Assembly: GCF_019218755.1 (NCBI RefSeq)
Contig: NZ_JAHUWZ010000002.1
Coordinates: 310,001-374,000, forward strand
Direction: 5' to 3'
Length of the DNA: 64,000 nucleotides
Source of the DNA: Acidovorax sp. sif1233
GTDB lineage: Bacteria > Pseudomonadota > Gammaproteobacteria > Burkholderiales > Burkholderiaceae_C
The translations under genes and the position numbers were made by a program. A model generated the notes under the pieces. That model was not told the DNA's origin. It saw only the letters and a list, made by a program, of their open reading frames with translations, and ran no database searches. Of this stretch, positions 27,744-37,101 are shown one piece after another; the stretch's first letter is position 1; each line of letters starts with the position of its first letter.

Positions 27744-28952
27744 ATGCCGTCCATGAAAGCCCTGCGCATCCATGCCGGCCCCCGCGCCCGGCAGCACCTT
27801 GAAAACCACGGCCTGCGGCCGGGCGACGTGGGCGTGATCCCCGCGGCGGCCGGTGGCCCCAAGGGGCTCATCCTGGGCCCCCTGGACCGCTTCATCTTCG
27901 GCGAATGGCTGGCCCAGTCGCGCCAGCCGGTGGACCTGGTGGGCGCGTCGATCGGCGCCTGGCGTATGGCCACGGCCTGCCTGCAGCAGCCGGTGGCGGC
28001 CTTCGAGCGGCTGGAGCACGACTACATCCACCAGGACTACGACCTGCCGCCCGGCAAGAAGCGCCCGTCGGCGGCCCACGTGAGCGAGCGGTTTGGCCAG
28101 AACCTGCGGGCGTTCTATGGCGGGCGTATCGACGAGGTGCTGAACCACCCGCGCTACCGCCTGCACATCGTCACCTCGCGGGGGCGGCACCTGCTGGGCC
28201 GCGAGCACCGCGTGGCCACGCCGCTGGGCTATCTGGGCGCCTTTCTGACGAACACGGTGCACCGCAAGGCGATGGGGGCGTGGCTGGAACGGGTGGTGTT
28301 CTCCTCGTCCGATGCGTCCAGTACCTCCGCCGAGGGGGCGGGGGCTGCGTGTGCTGCATTGCCCTTTGGCACGTCGGACTACCGCACGCGGCAGGTGCTG
28401 CTCAGCAACGGCAACTTCATGCAGGCGCTGCAGGCCAGCTGCTCGATCCCGTTTGTGCTGCAGGCGGTGCACAACATTCCGGGTGCACCTCGTGGGGCGT
28501 ATTGGGACGGGGGCATCACCGATTACCACCTGCACCTGGCCTACGGCCGGCAGAAACAGGATGCTATTGAATTGATAGCTTGTGGCGCTTGTCCATCCAG
28601 CGCTGGCGGCCAAAAAGACTTGAATTTCGCCTCCGTGGGCTCGCCTGGCCTGGTGCTGTACCCGCATTTCCAGCACCGCGTGGTGCCCGGCTGGCTGGAC
28701 AAGGGACTCAAGTGGCGCCACCGCTCCACGCCTGCGCTGGACAACATGGTGGTGCTGTCGCCCAGCCCCGACTGGGTGCGCAGCTTGCCCAACGCCAAGC
28801 TGCCCGACCGCAACGACTTCACGCACTACGGTGCCGACAGCGCCGCGCGCGCCAAGGCCTGGCTGGCGGCCACGCGGGCCAGCCAGCAGCTGGTGGACGA
28901 GTGGCAGGCGTGGCTGGCGCGGCCGGACATGAACGCCGTGCACCCGCTGTAG
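27744..28952 (+). CDS. Patatin-like phospholipase
   Basis: 402 residues. It has the patatin features: oxyanion-hole AAGGPKG near residue 33, nucleophile elbow GASIG near residue 70, and the dyad Asp in YWDGGITD near residue 253. It would hydrolyse lipid acyl esters, probably at the inner membrane or after secretion by an unrecognised route. The stretch around residues 273-291 is encoded by a family A repeat inserted in frame (28561-28620), so this surface loop may be recent. A second Met at codon 4 is also possible as start. Confidence 0.88.
   Translation: MPSMKALRIHAGPRARQHLENHGLRPGDVGVIPAAAGGPKGLILGPLDRFIFGEWLAQSRQPVDLVGASIGAWRMATACLQQPVAAFERLEHDYIHQDYDLPPGKKRPSAAHVSERFGQNLRAFYGGRIDEVLNHPRYRLHIVTSRGRHLLGREHRVATPLGYLGAFLTNTVHRKAMGAWLERVVFSSSDASSTSAEGAGAACAALPFGTSDYRTRQVLLSNGNFMQALQASCSIPFVLQAVHNIPGAPRGAYWDGGITDYHLHLAYGRQKQDAIELIACGACPSSAGGQKDLNFASVGSPGLVLYPHFQHRVVPGWLDKGLKWRHRSTPALDNMVVLSPSPDWVRSLPNAKLPDRNDFTHYGADSAARAKAWLAATRASQQLVDEWQAWLARPDMNAVHPL
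28561..28620 (+). repeat. Family A repeat inserted in frame in the patatin gene
   Basis: It reads GCTATTGAATTGATAGCT, then TGGCGCTTGTCCATCCAGCGC and GGCGGCCAAAAAG. It nearly matches the intergenic copy at 18234 and introduces no stop or frameshift. It encodes a loop between the DGG motif region and the C-terminal part. Confidence 0.85.
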
Positions 28953-28959
28953 GGGCCGC

Positions 28960-31791
28960 TCAGGTCGCTGCAGGCCGCCGTGCCGCATCCTGCACGGCCC
29001 GGGCAGCGTGGCGGGCCGTGTGTTGCCGTGCCCAGGTCAGTACCTCGTGCGCGGGCATGGGCCGGGCGATGCCAAAGCCCTGGGCACGCTCGCAGCCCAG
29101 CTCCAGCAGCCTTGCGGCCTGCTCGGCGGTCTCCACCCCTTCCGCGACCACGTGCCGCTGAAAGGCCGTGGCGAGCGCGACGATGGCTCCCACGAGCGTG
29201 AGGTCGTCGCCGTCTTCCAGGATGCCGCGCACGAACGACTGGTCGATCTTGATGGTCTCGGCCGGCAGGCGCTTGAGGTAGGACAGCGAGGAGAAACCGG
29301 TGCCGAAGTCGTCCAGGGCGAAGCGCACGCCCAGCAGCTGGCAGTTCTGCATCATCTGGCGCATGTACTGCATGTCCTGCAGGGCCGCGGATTCCAGGAT
29401 TTCCAGTTCCAGGCGGGTGGGCGAGACCTCCGGGCAGGTGTGCAGGATGTCCTTGAGCCGCTCGACGAAGTTGGGCCGGTGGAAGTGCGGCGCGGAGATG
29501 TTCACGCTCACCTCCCACTGCATGCCGGCATCGGTCCATTGCCGCATCTGCGCCAGGGCCTGGCGCAGCACCCATTCGCCCAGTTCCACCTCCAGCTCTG
29601 CGTCCTCGATCAGCGGCAGCACATGCTGCGGGCCCAGCAGGCCGTGGTCGGGATGCTGCCAGCGCAGCAGGGCCTCCAGCCCCAGGATCTCGCCGGTGCG
29701 CAGGTGCACCTTGGGCTGGTAGTGCAGCAGCAGCTCGCCCCCGTGCAGGGCCTGGGCCACGCGCGTCTGGCGGGTGTGCTGCGTCTGCACGGCATGGTCC
29801 AGCTGCACGTCGAACAGGTGCATCTGGTTGCGGCCGAAGCCCTTGGCCTGGCACATGGCCTGGTCGGCGTGGCGCAGCAGGGTGTCGGGGTTGGCGTCGT
29901 CCTGCGGGAACACGGCCACGCCCACGCTCACGGTGGTGTGCAGCACGCGGTCGTCGATGGCGTAGGGGGCGGCCAGCTGCTGCATGAGCACGCCCACGCG
30001 GGCCTCGATGGCGGGCACGTCCGGCAGCTCGCCCAGCAGCAGCACGAACTCGTCGCCCCCCATGCGCGCCACCGCGTCCTGGGGCGTGATGAACGCGCCC
30101 AGGCGCCGCGCGGTTTCCTTGAGCAGCCGGTCGCCCACACGGTTGCCGTGGGTGTCGTTCACGGCCTGGAAATGGTCCAGGTCGAGCATGCACACGGCCA
30201 GCAGCAGGCCCTTCTGCCGGGCGACGAAGATCGCGTGCGTGAGGCGCTCGGCCAGCGCCGTCCGGTTGTACAGGCCTGTGAGCGCATCGTGGCGGGCATG
30301 CCACGAGATCTGGTGGCGCAGGTTGCGCGTCTCGGTCACGTCGCGGAACACCAGCACGCAGCCCACGGCCGTGCCGTCGCCCTTGCGGATCGCCGACGCG
30401 GTGTACTCGATGGCGTAGCGCTCGCCGGAGCGGTGGATCAGCACCTCGTGCGCGACCTGGTGGAGGGCGCCCGGCACGGTCTCGCGCTCCGCGGCCGAGC
30501 TGGCATTGCGGCTCGCGAGCTCCTGGTACAGCCGGAACACGTCGTCCAGCTGACGGCCCAGGGCCTGGTCCGCCGTGAAGCCGGTCATGAGCTGCGCGGC
30601 TTCGTTGATGGTCTCGATGCAGCCGGCCAGGTCGGTGGTGATCACGCCGTCGCCGATGGAGGCGAGCGTGACCTCGGCACGCTCCTTCTCGGCGCGCAGG
30701 GCCTCCTGCGCGCGCTTGCGTTCGGTCACGTCGACCAGCGTGCCGATGGTGCCGGCGAGTGTGCCCCGGGTGGTGGTGAACGGGGCTTCGTAGTAGGCCA
30801 TGTCCCGGGGCGGCTGGTGGTTGGCGGGGTGGATGCGGATCTCGTTGTCCTGCGCCTGCGCGATCTGCGCGGAGCGCGCGGGGGCCAGCTCTTCGGGGTA
30901 CGCCGGGGGGGATGCGGGGGCCGTGCCCGTGCTGGCGGGCGTGTGAAAGAGCCGTTGCCAGGCCCGGTTGACTTCCAGGTAGGCGCCATTGGCGTCCCGC
31001 ACGAAGACGGGCAGGGGCAGCGCGTCGATCAGCTGGCGCGTGAAATGCAGCTGCTCGCTTTGCAGGTGCTGGGTTTCGCGCAGCGACAGCACGAGCGACT
31101 GGACCTTGCCGGCCATGTCGTTGAAGGTGGCCGCCATGGCGCGTGATTCGAGCGTGCCGGTCACTTCCATGCGCGTGTCCAGATGGCCGTGGCGGAACGC
31201 GTCCGTGGCTTCGGCCAGCCGCCGCAGCATGCGCGCATTGGCCCGCAGCAGCAGCGTGAGCAGGAACAGGATCGTGAAGATATTGAGCGCCGAGATGCGC
31301 AGCTGCACCACGACGGTGCTCCAGATCTGGCCCACGAGGGGCGCGGATTGCAGCGTCACCGTCAGCCGCCCGGTCTGGCCGCCGGGCACGGCCTGCCCGA
31401 ACTGCTGCGTGGGCGGCGCGATGCGCACCCACTCTGCGAACCATCCCGGGGCCGATGCGCGCAGGGGCGGCGCCTGGACATCGATGACGGGCCCGCCGCC
31501 CACCTGCCATTTCACCGACTGGACGCCCGGCCCGAAGCGGGCGACCCCTTCATGCAAAAGCGTGGCCTGGGCTTCGTGCTCCGAAGCGGGCAGGGCCGCC
31601 ACCCCGGGCAGCAGCGCATCGCCCGCCCGGCGCAGCTCGGTGGCGGCATGGCGGCGGACTTCGTCGGTTTCCGCGGCCATCAGGTAGTGGTAGCGCACGG
31701 CGCTGACCAGCAGGATGATCAGGACAATCGGAACGTACAGCCGGGGATAGGTGCCCCGCAGGAGCCAGGTACTGAGATTTCCGGTGCGCAT
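28960..31791 (-). CDS. Membrane-bound PAS-GGDEF-EAL protein (c-di-GMP turnover)
   Basis: 943 residues from ATG at 31789-31791; a TTG 7 codons upstream is less likely. Layout: TM1 about 15-35, periplasmic sensor to about 165, TM2 (NIFTILFLLTLLL), HAMP about 190-240, two PAS-type domains (VFVRDANGAYLEVNRAW; SIGDGVITTDLAG), then GGDEF with intact MGGDEF, then EAL with EALLRW, DDFGTGFSSLSYL and VAEGVET. Both catalytic motifs are intact, so synthesis, hydrolysis or both are possible. Bare AT-rich sequence near 31828-31850 probably holds its promoter. Confidence 0.94.
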   Translation of the reverse strand: MRTGNLSTWLLRGTYPRLYVPIVLIILLVSAVRYHYLMAAETDEVRRHAATELRRAGDALLPGVAALPASEHEAQATLLHEGVARFGPGVQSVKWQVGGGPVIDVQAPPLRASAPGWFAEWVRIAPPTQQFGQAVPGGQTGRLTVTLQSAPLVGQIWSTVVVQLRISALNIFTILFLLTLLLRANARMLRRLAEATDAFRHGHLDTRMEVTGTLESRAMAATFNDMAGKVQSLVLSLRETQHLQSEQLHFTRQLIDALPLPVFVRDANGAYLEVNRAWQRLFHTPASTGTAPASPPAYPEELAPARSAQIAQAQDNEIRIHPANHQPPRDMAYYEAPFTTTRGTLAGTIGTLVDVTERKRAQEALRAEKERAEVTLASIGDGVITTDLAGCIETINEAAQLMTGFTADQALGRQLDDVFRLYQELASRNASSAAERETVPGALHQVAHEVLIHRSGERYAIEYTASAIRKGDGTAVGCVLVFRDVTETRNLRHQISWHARHDALTGLYNRTALAERLTHAIFVARQKGLLLAVCMLDLDHFQAVNDTHGNRVGDRLLKETARRLGAFITPQDAVARMGGDEFVLLLGELPDVPAIEARVGVLMQQLAAPYAIDDRVLHTTVSVGVAVFPQDDANPDTLLRHADQAMCQAKGFGRNQMHLFDVQLDHAVQTQHTRQTRVAQALHGGELLLHYQPKVHLRTGEILGLEALLRWQHPDHGLLGPQHVLPLIEDAELEVELGEWVLRQALAQMRQWTDAGMQWEVSVNISAPHFHRPNFVERLKDILHTCPEVSPTRLELEILESAALQDMQYMRQMMQNCQLLGVRFALDDFGTGFSSLSYLKRLPAETIKIDQSFVRGILEDGDDLTLVGAIVALATAFQRHVVAEGVETAEQAARLLELGCERAQGFGIARPMPAHEVLTWARQHTARHAARAVQDAARRPAAT

Positions 31792-31974
31792 CGGTCGTGG
31801 CCCTCCCCCCAAAACCCCAGGGTAATGAATTGTTAATTAATTGTTGACCGACCGGAGTCTAGCGTGTGGGCAGGGGGTGTGCGGCACCCAGGGTAGCGCA
31901 ATCCCGCCGGGCGTCGCCAGGGGGAAGGCTGGGGGTGCGTTGCGGGCGCGCGGGCGCGGCGAGGGGGGGCCGCG

Positions 31975-32002
31975 CCCGCTGGCCGCGCGGCGCGCCAGCG
32001 GG
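31975..32002 (-). terminator. GC-rich hairpin after the alcohol dehydrogenase gene
   Basis: CCCGCTGGC pairs perfectly with GCCAGCGGG across a 10-bp loop, 49 bp past the minus-strand stop. No T-tract follows on either side. The rest of 31792-32050 is an AT-rich promoter-like patch and very G-rich sequence without a gene. Confidence 0.35.
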
Positions 32003-32050
32003 GCAGGCGCGGTGGGGGCTGGTGAAAAGCCGGGGGGACGGGAGCGGGCC

Positions 32051-33187
32051 CTACAGCGACTGGCTCAGGATCTCGCGGTACTCCTCGGGCGTGGCGATGC
32101 GGGGGTTGGTCTTGTGGCAATGGTCGGCCAGCGCGCCCCTGATGATGTCGTCGAACATGCCTTCGGTCACGCCCATGGCGGCAAGGCCCGTGGGCAGGCC
32201 CAGGCGGGCGTTCATGTCGCGGATGGCCTCGGGGATGTCGCCCGCCGCGCCCAGCCCCATGGCGTGGGCCATGCGCTCCAGGCGTTTTTCGTTGCGCACC
32301 GATTCGGCCCCGGCATTGAACCGGACCACGGCGGGCAGGAACATGGCGTTGAGCGTGCCATGGTGCAGGCGCGGGTTCACGCCACCCAGGCTGTGGCTGA
32401 GCGAGTGCACGGCGCCCAGTCCCTTCTGGAAGGCCATGGCGCCCTGCATGCTCGCGCTCATCATGTGCAGGCGCGCCTCGCGGTCGCTGCCGTTGCGCGT
32501 GGCCGGCTCGATGTGGGCCCAGCCACGCGTGAGGCCGTCCAGGGCAATGCCGTCGGCCGGCGGGTTGAAGGCGGCCGACATGAAGGTTTCCATGCAGTGG
32601 GCGATCGCGTCCATGCCCGTGGCGGCGGTCAGCATGGGCGGCAGGCCCAGCGTGAGCTCGGGGTCGCAGATGGCGGTCTTGGGCACCAGGTTCCACGAGT
32701 GGAACCCGAGCTTGCGGTGGTCGTCCACGATGATGATGGCGCCGCGCGCCACCTCGCTGCCGGTGCCGCTGGTGGTGGGCACCGCGATCAGCGGCGCGGC
32801 GCGCTCGGTGATGCGGGGCGAGCCGCCTTCGATGGTGGCGTAGTGCGTGAGCGGCCCGTCGTGCGTCGCGGCGATCGCGATGCCCTTGGCGCAGTCGATG
32901 GCCGAGCCGCCGCCCACGGCGATCAGGCCGTCGCAGCCCTCGGCCTGGTAGATCGCCACGGCGGCGCGCACGGCGGCCTCGGTGGGGTTGGAGGGCGTCT
33001 GGTCGAACACCGCCACGGTCATGCCAGGCAGGGCGTCCAGCGCCTTTTGCAGGACACCAGCGGCCTTCACGCCGGGGTCCGTCACGAGCAGGGGGCGTGT
33101 GATGCCGACGCGCTCGCATTCCTGCCGCAGCAGCTTGACCGCGCCGAACTCGAACTGGATCTGGGTGACGTAGTAGATGAAAGCCAT
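32051..33187 (-). CDS. Iron-containing (type III) alcohol dehydrogenase
   Basis: 378 residues from ATG at 33185-33187. The nucleotide-binding GGGSAIDCAKGIA is near residue 95. All four likely metal ligands can be seen: the Asp and first His in MDAIAHCMETF, then the His of HSLSHSLGG and the His of LHHGTLNA. Such enzymes oxidise alcohols or reduce aldehydes with NAD(P) using Fe2+. It diverges from the exported hydratase-like gene with only 59 bp between starts, hinting at shared regulation. Confidence 0.93.
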   Translation of the reverse strand: MAFIYYVTQIQFEFGAVKLLRQECERVGITRPLLVTDPGVKAAGVLQKALDALPGMTVAVFDQTPSNPTEAAVRAAVAIYQAEGCDGLIAVGGGSAIDCAKGIAIAATHDGPLTHYATIEGGSPRITERAAPLIAVPTTSGTGSEVARGAIIIVDDHRKLGFHSWNLVPKTAICDPELTLGLPPMLTAATGMDAIAHCMETFMSAAFNPPADGIALDGLTRGWAHIEPATRNGSDREARLHMMSASMQGAMAFQKGLGAVHSLSHSLGGVNPRLHHGTLNAMFLPAVVRFNAGAESVRNEKRLERMAHAMGLGAAGDIPEAIRDMNARLGLPTGLAAMGVTEGMFDDIIRGALADHCHKTNPRIATPEEYREILSQSL

Positions 33188-33246
33188 GGTGAAGGTGGAA
33201 GTTACGTTTACGATTGCTGCAAAGACTCTACAACCCGGAGGCACCG

Positions 33247-34125
33247 ATGACCACGAAGCAAACCCTCATTCCGCTCGCACTGGCCGGTGCATTCGTCGCG
33301 TTTGCGACATCCGCGCAGGCCGGCTGCCTGACCGATGCCCAGGCCGCCGAGCTGGTGGCCCACTACACCGCGAAGACCCCGGCCGCCAACCCCGATGACC
33401 TGTCGGACGCCGATGGCGCCTGCACCCGCGCCAAGGTCAACCAGTTGCTGGCGCAGCGTCTGGGCAAGGTCGTGGGCTACAAGGCCGGCCTTACCAATCC
33501 CGCGGTGCAAAAGCGCTTCAACACCGACAAGCCCGTGTGGGGCAAGCTCTATGAAGGCATGGTCCTGCCCAGTGGCGCCACCGTGGACGCGGCCTTCGGC
33601 GCCCGGCCGCTGTACGAAGCCGACATGCTGGTGCGGGTGAAGAGCACCGCCATCAACCATGCCAGGACGCCGATGGAGGTGCTGGAAGCAGTGGACCAGG
33701 TCATCCCCTTCATCGAACTGCCTGACCTCATGGTGCAGGCGCCGCCCAAGCTCAATGGCGCCGGCGTGACGGCCATCAACGTGGGTGCGCGGCTGGGCGT
33801 CGCGGGCGCGCCGCTGCCCGTGCCGGCCTACCGGGCCGAGCGCTTCGCGATGCTGCAGGCCCTGGCCGACATGAATGTGTCGCTGGCCGACGGCGCGGGT
33901 GCGCGCCTGGGCGGCGGCAAGGGCAGCGACATCCTGGACCATCCCCTCAATGCCGTGGTGTGGCTCGCGGGCGCCCTCGCGCAGGAGGGGCTGGCGATGC
34001 AGCCGGGCGACCTGATCAGCCTGGGTTCGTTCTCGCCGCTGCTGCCGCCCAAGGCGGGCCTGGCGGTGACAGCGACCTACGACGGCCTGCCGGGCGCCGC
34101 GCCCGTGCGCGTGACCTTCAAGTAA
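33247..34125 (+). CDS. Exported FAH/MhpD-type hydratase-like protein
   Basis: 292 residues from ATG 33247 with CGGAGG at 33235-33240. The first 25 residues are a clear Sec signal (KQTLIPLALAGAFVAFATSAQA with cleavage AQA-GC). The mature part resembles 2-keto-4-pentenoate hydratase/oxaloacetate decarboxylase-type proteins: LGKVVGYKAGLTN, YEADMLVRV, FIELPDLMV and HPLNAVVWLAGAL. Those enzymes are normally cytoplasmic, so export is unusual. Whether the catalytic acidic residues form a working metal site was not established. Cys follows AG at the cleavage site, so a lipoprotein is not excluded. Confidence 0.85.
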   Translation: MTTKQTLIPLALAGAFVAFATSAQAGCLTDAQAAELVAHYTAKTPAANPDDLSDADGACTRAKVNQLLAQRLGKVVGYKAGLTNPAVQKRFNTDKPVWGKLYEGMVLPSGATVDAAFGARPLYEADMLVRVKSTAINHARTPMEVLEAVDQVIPFIELPDLMVQAPPKLNGAGVTAINVGARLGVAGAPLPVPAYRAERFAMLQALADMNVSLADGAGARLGGGKGSDILDHPLNAVVWLAGALAQEGLAMQPGDLISLGSFSPLLPPKAGLAVTATYDGLPGAAPVRVTFK

Positions 34126-34196
34126 CAACAAACAAACAATCGACCCGCGGGCTGCCCGCCTGCGCGGCCTTCCTCCTGTTGCCGAGATCCTGACCG

Positions 34197-35165
34197 TTGG
34201 CCGACCTGCACATCCACCACACCCGCCTGACCCCCCAGATGCGCAGCGTGCTTGAGCGCATGGCGCGCGCGGGGCACCCCCCGCTGCACACCCGCTCGCC
34301 CCAGGACGCACGCACGGCCTATCAGGCGGGCGCCGATGTGCTGGAGGTGCCCAAGGCGGCCCTGGCGCGGGTGGAGGACCTGCACATCCCCGCGCGCGAC
34401 GGCCATGCGCTGCCCGCGCGGCTGTACGCACCGACCACGGAAGCGGGCCTGCCAGTGCTGTTGTACACCCACGGCGGCGGCTTCACCATCGGCAGCATCG
34501 CCACGCACGACATCCTGTGCCGCGAGCTGGCGCGCCTGGGCCGCTGCATGGTGGTGTCGCTGGACTACCGGCTCGCGCCCGAGCACCGGTTTCCCACCGC
34601 GAGCAACGATGCCTGGGATGCGCTCGCATGGCTTGCTGCCCACGCCCGCGAACTGGGCGCCGACCCGGCGCGCATGGCCGTGGGCGGAGACAGCGCGGGC
34701 GGAACACTGGCCGCCGTGAACGCCATCCTGGCGCGCGACGCGGGCCTGCCGCTGGCGCTGCAGCTGCTGTTCTACCCGGGCTGCGCGGCCCACCAGGACA
34801 CGCCCTCGCATGCCACGTTCGCGCGCGGCCTAGTGCTGGAAGAGCCTGCCATCAGCTGGTTCTTTGGCAACTATGTGCGCAGCCGCGCCGAGCGCGAGGA
34901 CTGGCGCTTCGCCCCGCTGCACGCCCCCGACGTGGACGGCGTGGCCCCCGCCTGGATCGGCCTGGCCGAATGCGACCCGCTGGTGGACGAGGGCGTGGAC
35001 TATGCGGACAAGCTGCGGCTCGCCGGCGTGCCCGTGGACCTGGAGATCTACCGCGGGGTGACCCATGAATTCATCAAGATGGGCCGTGCCATTCCCGAGG
35101 CGCGCACCGCCCATGCCGATGCGGCCCGGGCGCTGCGCCAGGCGTTCTTTCAAACCACGGAGTGA
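34197..35165 (+). CDS. Alpha/beta hydrolase (HSL-family esterase)
   Basis: 322 residues, using a TTG start at 34197; no nearby ATG lies in frame until codon 15. HSL-family marks: oxyanion motif HGGG near residue 89, nucleophile GDSAGG near residue 163, the Asp of AECDPLVDEG, and the His of VTHEFI. It would hydrolyse short-chain carboxylic esters. It overlaps the next gene by 4 bp (GTGA), so the two are translationally coupled. Confidence 0.9.
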   Translation: MADLHIHHTRLTPQMRSVLERMARAGHPPLHTRSPQDARTAYQAGADVLEVPKAALARVEDLHIPARDGHALPARLYAPTTEAGLPVLLYTHGGGFTIGSIATHDILCRELARLGRCMVVSLDYRLAPEHRFPTASNDAWDALAWLAAHARELGADPARMAVGGDSAGGTLAAVNAILARDAGLPLALQLLFYPGCAAHQDTPSHATFARGLVLEEPAISWFFGNYVRSRAEREDWRFAPLHAPDVDGVAPAWIGLAECDPLVDEGVDYADKLRLAGVPVDLEIYRGVTHEFIKMGRAIPEARTAHADAARALRQAFFQTTE

Positions 35166-36031
35166 ATCTATCCATGCAACGCAGTGACTTCCGCTGTTTT
35201 CACCGCCTGCGCGTGCGCTGGGCCGAGGTGGACATGCAAAAAATCGTGTTCAACGCACACTACCTCATGTACATCGACACGGCGATGTCCGACTACTGGC
35301 GGGCGCTGGCGCTGCCGTATGAAGCGGGCATGCTGGCCCTGGACGGCGAGATGTACGTGAAGAAGGCCACGCTGGAATACCATGCGTCGGCGCGTCTGGA
35401 CGACACGCTGGACGTGGGCCTGCGCTGCGCCAGGGTGGGCAATTCGTCCAGCCTGTTCCAGGCGGGCATCTTCAGCGGCGACCAGCTGCTCGTCTCGGGC
35501 GAGCTGGTCTATGTGTTCGCCGACCCGGCCACGCAGACTTCGCGCCCGGTGCCTGACAGCCTGCGCTCCATCTTCGAGGGCTTCGAGGCCGGCGCCGCGA
35601 TGGCCGAGGTCAAGACCGGCGACTGGAACACGCTGGGCCGCGATGCCGGGCGCCTGCGCACCGCGGTCTTCGTGCGCGAGCAGGGCATTCCCGCGGACAT
35701 CGAGGCCGATGCCCTGGACGCCAGCGCGCGCCACGCCGTGCTCTACAACCGCCTGGGCATGCCCGTGGCCACGGGGCGGCTGCTGCAGGAGGCGGCCGGC
35801 GTGGGCCGCATCGGGCGCATGGCGGTGGACCGCTCCGTGCGCGGCGCGCAGTGGGGCCAGCAATTGCTGGAAGCCTTGGTGGCCGCCGCGCGGGCCCGTG
35901 GCGACGGCGAGGTGCGCCTGCACGCCCAGCGCAGCGCGGAAGGCTTCTACCGCCGCGCGGGGTTCGCCGTGGTGGGCGAGCCCTGGGAAGAGGCGGGCAT
36001 CGCCCACATCGCCATGGCGCGGCGCTGGTAG
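35162..36031 (+). CDS. Fusion of a YbgC/FadM-type thioesterase and a GNAT acetyltransferase
   Basis: 289 residues from GTG 35162; an in-frame ATG at 35174 is an alternative. Residues about 8-135 are a 4HBT hotdog domain (VRWAEVDMQKIVFNAHYLMYID, cut here to VRWAEVDMQKIVF). Residues about 148-289 are a GNAT domain (LRTAVFVREQGIP, IGRMAVDRSVRG, FYRRAGFAVVGEP). The fusion places acyl-CoA hydrolysis and acyl transfer in one chain. The function is unknown. It follows the esterase with a 4-bp overlap. Confidence 0.88.
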   Translation: MNLSMQRSDFRCFHRLRVRWAEVDMQKIVFNAHYLMYIDTAMSDYWRALALPYEAGMLALDGEMYVKKATLEYHASARLDDTLDVGLRCARVGNSSSLFQAGIFSGDQLLVSGELVYVFADPATQTSRPVPDSLRSIFEGFEAGAAMAEVKTGDWNTLGRDAGRLRTAVFVREQGIPADIEADALDASARHAVLYNRLGMPVATGRLLQEAAGVGRIGRMAVDRSVRGAQWGQQLLEALVAAARARGDGEVRLHAQRSAEGFYRRAGFAVVGEPWEEAGIAHIAMARRW

Positions 36032-36183
36032 ATTCTGCTATCAAAAAGAAAGCGCCTCGCGCCTTCCTGCAAACGGCCCTGGGGGGATTCGTATCTGGAT
36101 CCGCCCCGCATCAAGCGCGGGATGCTCCTGAATGCATAGCGGCGTGGCCTGATCCCGCAGCGGCCCGGTCCTGCCCGCGGGCG

Positions 36184-37092
36184 TCAGATGTCCGCGAGCA
36201 GCTCGTACGGCAGGGGCGCCAGCGCCAGCGGCACGCCCTGCACGTTGCCCACCTGCAGGGCACCACCCTGCGCGGCGGCGATCTGCAGCGACACGAGGGC
36301 GTCGGTGCCGCCACCGGGTGCCGGGGCGGCCTGCACGACGGTGCCGCAAGGCTGTTCCAGGTCCGGCACGGCGAACACTTCGGCCCCCACCGCCACATCG
36401 GCCGGGGCGTGGGCAATGTAGGTGCGGCGCTTGAGCGTGCCCCGGAACTGGCTGCGCGCCACCACCTCCTGCCCGGGGTAGCAGCCCTTCTTGAAGTTCA
36501 CGCCGCCCACGGACTCGTAGTTGAGCATCTGGGGCACGAAGGCCTCGACAACCGGGGTGGTCAGCGTTGCCACGCCGCTGCGCACTTCACTCCAGAGCCA
36601 CAGGGCGGGTTCCATCGCGGGACCGGCGGGCGCGGGTTCTCCCGCGGGGGCCACCCAGAGCGCGCGCGGCCGGCCGTCGGCGGGATACAGGTGGACCACC
36701 GAGGCGGCACCCACGTCGGCCTTGGTCCAGGCGGGCTGGCCGCCGCCGGGCACCACATCGCCCGCCAGGCCGTACAGGGCGAAGTCGGCGGTGGCGTCGG
36801 TCAGCCTGGCCTTGGAGCGCAGCACGAACATCGACAGGCGCTTGAGCGTGGGCGGCAGCAGGTCGCGGCTGCAGACCAGCAGGATCTCGCTGGCGCTGCG
36901 CTTGAAGCCGATGAAGGTGGCCTGCATGCGGCCCTTGGCGGACAGGAACGCTGCCAGGCGGGCCTGGTCCATGCCCAGCAGGGCGAAATCCTGGGTGAGC
37001 TGGCCGTGCAGGAACTTGGCGGCGTCTTCGCCTTCCACGCGAATCACGCCCAGGTGGGACAGGGGGGCTATGCCGTTCAAGGGGGTAGTCAT
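36184..37092 (-). CDS. ygfZ: tRNA-modifying/folate-binding protein YgfZ
   Basis: 302 residues from ATG at 37090-37092, dropping 10 upstream codons. It is a GcvT-like folate-binding protein with the diagnostic KGCYPGQE near residue 205, and early FLHGQLTQDF. YgfZ supports Fe-S cluster enzymes such as MiaB. It diverges from mltG, with only 9 bp between starts, so the promoters must overlap or lie inside coding DNA. Confidence 0.94.
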   Translation of the reverse strand: MTTPLNGIAPLSHLGVIRVEGEDAAKFLHGQLTQDFALLGMDQARLAAFLSAKGRMQATFIGFKRSASEILLVCSRDLLPPTLKRLSMFVLRSKARLTDATADFALYGLAGDVVPGGGQPAWTKADVGAASVVHLYPADGRPRALWVAPAGEPAPAGPAMEPALWLWSEVRSGVATLTTPVVEAFVPQMLNYESVGGVNFKKGCYPGQEVVARSQFRGTLKRRTYIAHAPADVAVGAEVFAVPDLEQPCGTVVQAAPAPGGGTDALVSLQIAAAQGGALQVGNVQGVPLALAPLPYELLADI

Positions 37093-37101
37093 CGCTGAAT
37101 T

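Noticed and set aside
36032..36060. CTGCTATCAAAAAGAAAGCGCC, suggestive of a family A fragment
   Set aside because: Only a few positions match and the hairpin is missing, so I did not list it as a copy.
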